From Elusimicrobiales bacterium (GTDB taxonomy: Bacteria; Elusimicrobiota; Elusimicrobia; Elusimicrobiales; Elusimicrobiaceae): DNA of 64,000 nt. Where the stretch lies: NCBI GenBank assembly GCA_041651175.1, contig JBAZJT010000012.1:23115-87114 (forward strand), given 5' to 3'. Position numbers and translations under genes: made by a program. A model generated the notes under the pieces. That model did not search any database. It saw only the letters and a program-made list of their open reading frames with translations, and was not told the DNA's origin. Below, piece after piece: positions 57,675 to 64,000 of the stretch; the first letter of the stretch is position 1, and every line of letters starts with the position of its first letter.

Positions 57675-58855
57675 ATATTTACTCCGTGGCATCCAAAAAC
57701 CTGCTCCGCCGCAAAAGCCGCACCGCGCTGACGGCGGGGGGCATAGCGCTCTCCACCTGGGCGCTGGCGACGCTGCTGGGATTTAGCCGGGGATACGAGA
57801 ACGCCCTGAACCGCGATATAGACAATATGGGCTTTCAGGTGCTTCTGACCGCAAAAGGCTGCCCATACGAGGCGGCGACGCTTATGCTCAAAGGCGGCAC
57901 GGGGCTGCGCTACATGAAGGAGGACATAGTCCGTTCCGTCGCCTCCAACCCCGAGGTGGAGGAAACAACACCCATGCTGATGCAGGGGGTTTTTGACCCG
58001 GACAAGGGCGAGAATGGCGCGGTGGCCGCATATCTGGGGGTGGACGCGCTCTCCTTCCCGCGCATGAAGCGGTATCTGGAATTCAAGCAGGGCGGCTGGT
58101 TCAGGGACAACACCGCGCGCGAGGCCGTGCTGGGCTACGAGGCCGCCGAACTTGAGCAGCGCGAAGCCGGCGACAAGCTGCTTATCCCCGGCATCGGCGC
58201 GGAGATGACGGTTTCCGGGGTGCTCAAACGTTCCGGCACGCAGGATGACGGAACCATTTTCCTGCCCATAGGCACGGTGCGCGAATTATTCTCCCGTCAG
58301 GGGCAGCTTACCGCGCTGGGCATCAAGGTCAGGAAAGGCGCCGACATAGACGCGCTTGAAAACCGGCTCTACGACCTGCCGGATGTGCAGGTGGTGTCGC
58401 TGGCGCAGGTGAAGACGACGATAATGGGGCTTGTCTCCGGCGCGAAGGCGGTGGTGCTGGCGCTGGCGCTGATAGCGGTGATAATCGCCATGTCGGGAGT
58501 GGCCAACACCGTCCTGATGTCGGTGATGGAGCGTTTCGGCGAAATCGGAATTATAAAAAGCATGGGCGCGCTGCCATCCGACATATTCAAGCTGGTGCTG
58601 GCGGAAACAGCCGCCGTCTGCGCCCTCGGCGGCGTCAGCGGCCTGCTGCTGGCCGCGCTTACCGCAAGGCTTTCCGAAACCGCCGCCCGGCATTTTCTGC
58701 CTTACGCGCCCGGCGGCGCGCTCATAATCATCGACGGCAGGACCGCCGCGGCGGCGCTGGCGGTGATACTGGCCGGCGGGCTGGCAAGCGGCCTCTATCC
58801 CGCCTGGCGCGCGGCGCGGGTGCGCCCGGTGGAAGCGATGCGGGGAGAACAATGA
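57671..58855 (+). CDS. ABC transporter permease, FtsX/MacB type
   Basis: A 394-residue permease with an N-terminal helix (about 20-40), a large periplasmic MacB-PCD-like domain (about 45-240) and three C-terminal helices (about 258-380). The MELVGVMKSMGA-like word appears as GEIGIIKSMGALPSDIF and the end as YPAWRAARVRPVEAMRGE, both hallmarks of FtsX permeases. MacB-type systems transmit force from cytoplasmic ATP hydrolysis to the periplasm. Its start overlaps the previous stop by ATGA. Confidence 0.92.
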   Translation: MNIYSVASKNLLRRKSRTALTAGGIALSTWALATLLGFSRGYENALNRDIDNMGFQVLLTAKGCPYEAATLMLKGGTGLRYMKEDIVRSVASNPEVEETTPMLMQGVFDPDKGENGAVAAYLGVDALSFPRMKRYLEFKQGGWFRDNTAREAVLGYEAAELEQREAGDKLLIPGIGAEMTVSGVLKRSGTQDDGTIFLPIGTVRELFSRQGQLTALGIKVRKGADIDALENRLYDLPDVQVVSLAQVKTTIMGLVSGAKAVVLALALIAVIIAMSGVANTVLMSVMERFGEIGIIKSMGALPSDIFKLVLAETAAVCALGGVSGLLLAALTARLSETAARHFLPYAPGGALIIIDGRTAAAALAVILAGGLASGLYPAWRAARVRPVEAMRGEQ

Positions 58856-59541
58856 CAGCTCTCATTTCAGCGCGCGGGCTTAAAAAAATCTACCGCAGGG
58901 GCGCCGAAACGGTCCGCGCCGCCGATGGAATAAGCCTTGACGTAAACCGGGGCGAGCTGCTGGCCATAACCGGCCCCTCCGGCTCCGGCAAGACCACGTT
59001 GCTGAACCTGCTCGGCTGCCTGGACACCCCGGACGAAGGCTCGCTTTCCGTCGCGGGAACGGAGATTTTCGGTTCCGGGCGCAAGCTCGCGGAAGGCAGG
59101 CTGACGCTGCTGCGCCGCAGGACTTTCGGCTACATATTCCAGCAATTCCATCTCGTTCCCACGCTCACCGTGCTGGAAAACGTGCTGCTGCCCCGCGTGT
59201 TTTACCAAAACGGCCCGCTGCGCAAAAGCCCCGGGGAGATACTAAAGCGGCTGGGGCTGGAGCATCGCGCGGAACACTTGCCCGCGCAGCTCTCCGGCGG
59301 AGAGATGCAGCGCGCCGCCATAGCCCGCGCGCTTATCAACGGGCCGGAGGCCGTCCTTGCCGACGAGCCGACCGGAAATCTGGACTCCACGCGGGCGGAA
59401 GAGATAAAGGAAATTCTGAGTTCCCTCGCCGCAGACGGCATAGCCGTCATCATGGTAACCCACAATCCCGCCCTCGCCGGCGCCGCCGGCAGGATTATAG
59501 AAATCCGCGACGGCAGGATAACGCCCTCCCCGAAGCCTTGA
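58852..59541 (+). CDS. ABC transporter ATPase, LolD/MacB type
   Basis: A 229-residue ATPase with Walker A GPSGSGKTT near residue 42, Q-loop FQQFHLVPTLTV, signature LSGGEMQRAAIA, Walker B AVLADEPTGNLDS and the H-loop MVTHNP. It groups with the LolD/MacB ATPases that drive FtsX-type permeases, and the ATGA overlap with the permease gene makes the pairing secure. Confidence 0.95.
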   Translation: MTALISARGLKKIYRRGAETVRAADGISLDVNRGELLAITGPSGSGKTTLLNLLGCLDTPDEGSLSVAGTEIFGSGRKLAEGRLTLLRRRTFGYIFQQFHLVPTLTVLENVLLPRVFYQNGPLRKSPGEILKRLGLEHRAEHLPAQLSGGEMQRAAIARALINGPEAVLADEPTGNLDSTRAEEIKEILSSLAADGIAVIMVTHNPALAGAAGRIIEIRDGRITPSPKP

Positions 59542-59570
59542 CCGGAAGCAATCATTTTGTTTTCTTTTTA

Positions 59571-59579
59571 TGCTAATAT
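59571..59579 (+). promoter_or_regulatory. Extended -10 of the buk-ptb operon
   Basis: TGCTAATAT is an extended -10 (TGnTAATAT) ending 10 bases before the ATG at 59590. No -35 at the normal spacing is seen, which extended -10 promoters tolerate. Confidence 0.5.
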
Positions 59580-59589
59580 CGCCATACTT

Positions 59590-60723
59590 ATGGACTACCG
59601 CGTTCTGGTCATCAATCCCGGTTCCACATCGGACGACATAGGCGTTTTCCTGGGGGAGGAGCAGATTCTCTCCAAAACCCTGCGCTATTCCCCATCGGAT
59701 TTAAGTGCGTTTGACGGCAAAAAAGTAACCGCGCAGTTTGAATTCCGCAAGCGCGCCGCGCTGGAGGTTCTGGAAAGCTCCGGCCCCGGAGAGTTGCACG
59801 CCGTCATAGGCAGGGGCGGGCTGGTGAGACCCATACCCGGCGGCACATATCTGGTTGACGGCGCCCTGCTGGCCGATTTGCGCGAGGGCGTGATGGGCGA
59901 CCATCCGTCAAATCTGGGCGGCATCATCGCCTCCGAGATAGCGGGGCCGCGCGGCATACCGGCCTTCATAGCCGACCCCGTGGTGGTAGACGAGATGTGG
60001 CCGCTTGCCCGCTATTCGGGCATGCCGGAAAACCCGCGCGTCTCCATATTCCACGCGCTTAACCAGAAAAGGGTGGCCCGCCTTGCGGCGGCAAAGCTGG
60101 GCAAAAAATACGAGGAATGCTCGCTTGTGGTGCTGCACGGCGGCGGCGGCATTTCAGTGGGCGCGCACAAAAACGGGCGGGTGGTGGACGTAAACAACGC
60201 GCTGGACGGCGACGGGCCGTTCACCCCGCAGCGCAGCGGCGGCGTGCCCGCCGGCGGGCTGGCGAAAATGTGCTTTTCCGGCAAATACCGCCACGACGAG
60301 ATAAAGCTCAAAATAAAGGGCCGGGGCGGGCTTGTGGCCCATGCCGGCACCTCGGACATGGTGGCTTTGGAAAAATACATAAACACCGGCGAACTCATAC
60401 CCGGCGCGGGCATGGATACAACAAAGCTTTCGCGGGAAAAGGCCCGGGAATGCGTGGAGGCCATGGCCTACCAGATGGCCAAGGAAATCGGGGCGATGGC
60501 CGCCGCGCTGGGCGGGAAAGTGGACGCGGTAGTCATCACCGGCGGGCTGGCATACGACGCGCGCGTTACCGGATTCATAGAGGAGCGCGCCGGCTGGATA
60601 GCCCCCGTGCTTAAATTCCCCGGCGGGGACGAAAAGCGCGCCCTGCGCGACGCCGCCGTCTCCGCGCTGGAAAATCCAAACTCCGTCAAGAGGTATCAGC
60701 ATGCTTATGACGCCAACCGTTAA
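59590..60723 (+). CDS. buk: Butyrate kinase
   Basis: A 377-residue member of the acetate/butyrate kinase family. YRVLVINPGSTSDDIGVF is the N-terminal phosphate motif, VVLHGGGGISVGAH the ATP-binding loop and VVITGGLAYDARVTGFIEER the C-terminal motif of Buk. It converts butyryl-phosphate and ADP to butyrate and ATP, yielding ATP in fermentation. Branched-chain acyl groups are also possible substrates. The next gene, ptb, overlaps it by 23 bases. Confidence 0.94.
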   Translation: MDYRVLVINPGSTSDDIGVFLGEEQILSKTLRYSPSDLSAFDGKKVTAQFEFRKRAALEVLESSGPGELHAVIGRGGLVRPIPGGTYLVDGALLADLREGVMGDHPSNLGGIIASEIAGPRGIPAFIADPVVVDEMWPLARYSGMPENPRVSIFHALNQKRVARLAAAKLGKKYEECSLVVLHGGGGISVGAHKNGRVVDVNNALDGDGPFTPQRSGGVPAGGLAKMCFSGKYRHDEIKLKIKGRGGLVAHAGTSDMVALEKYINTGELIPGAGMDTTKLSREKARECVEAMAYQMAKEIGAMAAALGGKVDAVVITGGLAYDARVTGFIEERAGWIAPVLKFPGGDEKRALRDAAVSALENPNSVKRYQHAYDANR

Positions 60724-61636
60724 ATTCACATCCTTTTCCGAACTGCTCGCCTCGGTAAAAGGCAAATGCAGCCGCGCCGCCGTTCCCGGCGCCAACAACG
60801 CCGAGGCGATGGAGGCCGTCAAAGCCGCATACGAAAACGGCCTCCTGTCGTCCGGCGCGCTTATAGGGGAAGAGGCCGCCGTGCACGCCACCGCCGCGGC
60901 GGCGGGGCTGAACCTGTCGGATTTTGAAATAATCAACTGCTCCGACCCGCAGAAAATGTGCGCGGGCGCGGTGTCGCTTATCACCTCCGGCAAGGCGGAT
61001 TTCCTTATAAAGGGGCTGGTGGACACCAAATGCTATATGCAGGCGATTCTCTCCCGGGAGGCGGGGCTTGTGCCGGAAGGCGGGGTGCTAAACCACTTCG
61101 TGCTGTTTGAAACGCCGCGCTACAAAAAACCGTTCGCGGTGACAGATTCGGCCATATTCATCAGCCCGACGATAGAGCAGAAGATGCGCATAATAGACAA
61201 TGCCGCGCAGGCGATGCGCCGGCTGGGTGTGGAGAGGCCGAAAGTGTCGCTTGTCTGCCCGGTGGAGAAGGTCAACCCCAAAATCAAAAGCACCACCGAC
61301 GCCGCCGAGATAGTCCGCCGCGCAAACGCGGGCGGGATAAAAGACGCCGCAGTTGAAGGCCCCTATGACGTCTACATCACATTCTCGCGCAAGCTGGCAG
61401 AGGAAAAGGGAGTCGCCGGCGGCGAAGTCCCCGGCGATGTTGATATAGCGGTTTTTGACGACCTGGACGCCGCCAATGCCGTCTATAAAACCCTTTCGCT
61501 TTTCGGAGAGGGCGTCAGCGCCGCCGCGATAGTGGTGGGAGCCAAAGTGCCGGTGGTGCTGCCTTCGCGCACTGATTCGCCGTCAACCAAGCTAAACTCC
61601 ATAGCCCTGGCCAGCTTCCTCAAAGAACACCGTTGA
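60701..61636 (+). CDS. ptb: Phosphate butyryltransferase
   Basis: A 311-residue Ptb: FSELLASVKGKCSRAAVPGA at the front, GKADFLIKGLVDTKCYMQAIL, FAVTDSAIFISPTIEQKMRII and PVVLPSRTDSPSTKLNSIALA near the end, all typical of the phosphate acetyl/butyryltransferase family. It makes butyryl-phosphate from butyryl-CoA, the step before butyrate kinase. ATG 60707 is an alternative start. It converges with recG, 17 bases away. Confidence 0.93.
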   Translation: MLMTPTVKFTSFSELLASVKGKCSRAAVPGANNAEAMEAVKAAYENGLLSSGALIGEEAAVHATAAAAGLNLSDFEIINCSDPQKMCAGAVSLITSGKADFLIKGLVDTKCYMQAILSREAGLVPEGGVLNHFVLFETPRYKKPFAVTDSAIFISPTIEQKMRIIDNAAQAMRRLGVERPKVSLVCPVEKVNPKIKSTTDAAEIVRRANAGGIKDAAVEGPYDVYITFSRKLAEEKGVAGGEVPGDVDIAVFDDLDAANAVYKTLSLFGEGVSAAAIVVGAKVPVVLPSRTDSPSTKLNSIALASFLKEHR

Positions 61637-61653
61637 TTACGGCGGGCCGGCAA

Positions 61654-63729
61654 TCAGGCTATGTCTATGAGATGCCATTTGCGGCTGTAAAGCTCCAGCA
61701 GCCGGCGGCGGAAGGGGCGGTGCTGCGGAGATTGCAGTTCCGGGTCGCGGCGGAACAGTTCGCCCTTATCTTCCGCCGCCCAGGCCAGCACTTCCCTGTC
61801 TTCCACCAAATCTCCGGCGCGCAAATCCAGTTCGCCGTGCTGGCGGATGCCCATGAAATCGCCGGGGCCGCGCATCTCCATATCCTTTTCGCCGATTTTG
61901 AAACCGTCGTTCGTGGAGCATAGCGCGCCGATGCGCGCGCGCGCCTGCTCCCCCCCGCTTTCGCTTACAAGCACGCAGCGCGATTTGTCCACGCCCCTGC
62001 CGACCCGCCCGCGCAGCTGATGCAGGCTGGCGAGGCCGAATCTTTCCGCGTTCTGGATTATCATCACCGCCGCGTTTTTGACGTCTATGCCCACCTCTAT
62101 GACGGGCGTGGCAGCCAGAATTTTAATCTCCCCCGCCGCGAATTTTTCCATTACGGAGGATTTATCCTTCGGCTTCATCCTGCCGTGCAGCATGGCGCAG
62201 GCAATGCCGGGGAAAATCTCTTTTGAAAGCCGCTCATATTGCGCGGAGACGGATTTGACGTCCTCGTCCCCGCTTTCCTCTATAAACGGATGCACGATAT
62301 AAGCCTGCCGCCCCGCCGCGACTTCCCGGCGCGCTATCTCAAACGCCTCGCTTTCTGCGGCGGAGATTGTCTCCACCGGCTGGCGGCCCGGGGGCAATTC
62401 GTCTATGGTGGAAATATCCAGATCGCCGTAGAGCGCCAGCGCCAGCGTGCGCGGTATGGGCGTGGCCGTCATAACCAGCAGGTCCGCGCCTGAGGCTTTT
62501 TGGCGCAGCAGCGCGCGCTGGCGCACGCCGAAGCGGTGCTGCTCGTCAATCACCGCAAGGCGCAGGGCGGCGAAACGCACATCCTCCTCCAGCAGCGCGT
62601 GCGTGCCGATTACCAGATTTGTCTCGCCCTTTGATATGCGCTCCAGCGCGGCCTTGCGCGCGGCGGGCCTTGTAGACGAGGTGAGCAGCTCAAATTTCAC
62701 CGGCAGATTCTGGAGGAAGCGGCGGAAAGTCAGAAAATGCTGGCCGGCCAGTATTTCGGTCGGCGCCATGAACGCGCCCTGATAGCCGTTTTCAACCGCC
62801 AGCATAAGCGCGCTTAAAGCGACCACCGTCTTGCCGGAGCCTACGTCGCCCTGCAGGAGCCGCGTCATTGGCCTGGGAGAGCGCAGGTCCGCGAAAATCT
62901 CGTTGATGACGCGCTTCTGCGCCGGGGTGAACTCAAAGCCCAGCTGCTGCCGGAAGGGGGTGAGCAGGCTGCGCTTTATCTGATAGGTGTGTTTTTTACC
63001 GGCGGCGCGGTTCTGGCGTTTTTTTATCTCCCACGCGGCGGAAAGCAGCAGGAATTCCTCGTAGACAATCCGTTTGCGCGCGGCGTCCAGCTCGCCCATC
63101 GTGCCGGGAAAATGCAGCCCGCGCAAAGCCTGTGTTGCCGAGAGGAGTTTCCGTTTCTCCGCCAGTTCCGGCGGGACAATATCCTCAATGCCGCCGCAGC
63201 ATTTTTCAAGCGCGCGCCACACGGCCTCGCGCATGAATTTATTGGACAGCCCCGCCGTCAGCGGATACAGCGGGACCAGCCGCTCCACATGCGGGGCTGC
63301 GCCCTCGTCCCCGGCGAAATAGTATTCCTCAACAGCTACCGAGGTTCCCGCCGCGTTATTGGGCCTGCCGATTATCCAAAGCTCGCGCCCGCGCGCCATC
63401 TCGCGTTCCAGCGCGGAAAGCGGGTCATACTGCAACCCGGCGGTGCGCTTGAACCAGACGGCCTCAATCTCCGCCCCGCCGCAGGAGATGCCGGCCTTGA
63501 ACAATCCGACCGGACCTTTGGTGAAAATCCGCCGGCACCACAGCACCGCCCCCCTGCACACCGCGCACGATTCCTGCCTGAAAATGGACAGCAGCGAGTT
63601 AGTGCGCCTGTCCTGCCAGTCGCGCGGGTAATAGCGCAGCAAATCCTCTACGGAGGCTATGCCCAGCTTCTCAAGCAGTTCCGCCCGTTTGGGGCCGACG
63701 CCTTTTATGTATTGGATAGAGTCTGACAT
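61654..63729 (-). CDS. recG: ATP-dependent DNA helicase RecG
   Basis: A 691-residue helicase. An N-terminal helix-hairpin-like segment (IQYIKGVGPKRAELLEKLGI) and the wedge/OB domain come first, then motor motifs: Walker A LLQGDVGSGKT near 290, VIDEQHRFGV, MTATPIPRTLAL and QLRGRVGRG with arginine finger. RecG drives branch migration and rescue of stalled replication forks. ATG 63729 is chosen from the family start. The tRNA-Leu gene lies 9 bases upstream on the same strand. Confidence 0.95.
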   Translation of the reverse strand: MSDSIQYIKGVGPKRAELLEKLGIASVEDLLRYYPRDWQDRRTNSLLSIFRQESCAVCRGAVLWCRRIFTKGPVGLFKAGISCGGAEIEAVWFKRTAGLQYDPLSALEREMARGRELWIIGRPNNAAGTSVAVEEYYFAGDEGAAPHVERLVPLYPLTAGLSNKFMREAVWRALEKCCGGIEDIVPPELAEKRKLLSATQALRGLHFPGTMGELDAARKRIVYEEFLLLSAAWEIKKRQNRAAGKKHTYQIKRSLLTPFRQQLGFEFTPAQKRVINEIFADLRSPRPMTRLLQGDVGSGKTVVALSALMLAVENGYQGAFMAPTEILAGQHFLTFRRFLQNLPVKFELLTSSTRPAARKAALERISKGETNLVIGTHALLEEDVRFAALRLAVIDEQHRFGVRQRALLRQKASGADLLVMTATPIPRTLALALYGDLDISTIDELPPGRQPVETISAAESEAFEIARREVAAGRQAYIVHPFIEESGDEDVKSVSAQYERLSKEIFPGIACAMLHGRMKPKDKSSVMEKFAAGEIKILAATPVIEVGIDVKNAAVMIIQNAERFGLASLHQLRGRVGRGVDKSRCVLVSESGGEQARARIGALCSTNDGFKIGEKDMEMRGPGDFMGIRQHGELDLRAGDLVEDREVLAWAAEDKGELFRRDPELQSPQHRPFRRRLLELYSRKWHLIDIA

Positions 63730-63738
63730 GTGTAAAAG

Positions 63739-63823
63739 TGCCGGGAGTGGGACTTGAACCCACACGCTCGGTGAGAGCACTGGTTTTTGAGACCAGCCTG
63801 TCTGCCAGTTCCAGCATCCCGGC
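63739..63823 (-). tRNA. tRNA-Leu (CAA)
   Basis: The minus strand folds as an 85-base class II tRNA: acceptor GCCGGGA/TCCCGGC, D-arm GCTGGAACTGGCAGACAGGC, anticodon stem CTGGT/ACCAG with loop CTCAAAA (anticodon CAA, codon UUG), a long variable arm and T-arm GTGGGTTCAAGTCCCAC. The CCA end is not encoded. Confidence 0.96.
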
Positions 63824-63838
63824 CAAAAGCGCAGACTT

Positions 63839-63846
63839 ATTTTACA
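63839..63846 (-). promoter_or_regulatory. Possible promoter -10 of tRNA-Leu
   Basis: TGTAAAAT on the minus strand ends 15 bases before the tRNA 5' end. No clear -35 is seen in the GC-rich sequence upstream. Confidence 0.3.
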
Positions 63847-63887
63847 AAAATTATCGGGGCTGGCGGCTGCGCAAGAATTATCCAATG

Positions 63888-63936
63888 CAAGATGAGCCTG
63901 AAGGAATGCTCGTTTCCAACACAAGATGAGCCTGAA
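63888..63936 (+). repeat. Short direct repeat before the right-edge gene
   Basis: CAAGATGAGCCTGAA occurs at 63888-63902 and 63922-63936. The second copy contains the proposed start of the partial gene and the first an ATG in another frame, so the start of that gene may have been duplicated. Confidence 0.6.
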
Positions 63937-64000
63937 CCGCGCTGAAATCGTCCGTTTGCGCTCCGTCGTTCGTAAACTAAGCCATGACGCTGGAAATGGA
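63926..64000 (+). CDS. Partial gene at right edge (N-terminus only)
   Basis: From ATG 63926 the frame is open to the end of the window: MSLNRAEIVRLRSVVRKLSH and 5 further residues. This resembles the N-terminus of SpoU/TrmH-type RNA methyltransferases (a leading helix with charged I/V-R-x-L-R), but 25 residues are not enough to assign it. No clear ribosome-binding site precedes it. Confidence 0.35.
   Translation, partial: MSLNRAEIVRLRSVVRKLSHDAGNG

Noticed and set aside
63739..63823. tRNA-Ser reading of the class II tRNA
   Set aside because: The 7-base anticodon loop CTCAAAA gives CAA, which is leucine.

Overview
The window is GC-rich bacterial chromosome with tightly packed genes, many of them joined by ATGA overlaps. 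It has no intergenic gap longer than about 220 bases. The gene set points to an uncultured Elusimicrobiota or a close relative: several small pilins carrying a G|QNTVEYLL-type prepilin motif, a giant protein built of FlgD-like Ig repeats beside a PorV/PorQ-type outer-membrane protein, and ptb-buk fermentation genes. This assignment is inference from gene content; there is no 16S gene here.

Layout. (1) 1-3064, minus: a dNK, cmk, plsC, rpsA operon (rpsA runs off the left edge). (2) 3241-5544, minus: the type IV pilus genes pilC and pilT. (3) 5636-24830, minus: a Tad/Flp-type pilus locus. It holds four pilin-like proteins, three TadE/TadG-type pseudopilins, CpaB, a short secretin, a fused TadZ-TadA ATPase, TadB, TadC and a TPR protein. 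A block of signalling genes sits inside it: a HAMP sensor, a receiver, a CACHE histidine kinase, a receiver-kinase hybrid and a LuxR-type regulator. (4) 24846-36971, minus: one 4041-residue secreted protein with 13 tandem units of about 243 residues, upstream of the PorV-like gene. (5) 37002-44561, minus: MurU-like and AmgK-RapZ-like peptidoglycan recycling genes, metG, holB, a 162-bp MITE-like element, tmk, an RlmI-like methyltransferase and a Lys/Ala-rich exported protein. (6) 44653-48278, plus: an unassigned four-gene biosynthetic locus (HAD, nucleotidyltransferase, ATP-grasp, class III aminotransferase). (7) 48356-49506, plus: an AT-richer two-gene insertion with a DUF3800 protein. (8) 49620-55608, plus: a SnoaL-like protein, a Gfo/Idh/MocA oxidoreductase, two related membrane-anchored proteins, a tiny GDVSRA-repeat protein, a divergent FolD and an exported Lys/Pro-rich protein. 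(9) 55692-59541, plus: a YtkA-like, beta-barrel, FMN-bind-like, FtsX permease and ABC ATPase operon. (10) 59590-61636, plus: butyrate kinase and phosphate butyryltransferase. (11) 61654-63823, minus: recG behind tRNA-Leu(CAA). A partial gene begins at the right edge.

The strongest unusual signals are the higher-order repeat of the giant gene (a 2187-bp super-period made of three 729-bp units), the TadZ-TadA fusion with a minimal secretin, a FolD homologue lacking canonical catalytic residues, a MITE whose target duplication supplies the tmk stop codon, and at least four well-formed promoters placed so close to the ATG that the mRNAs should be leaderless.
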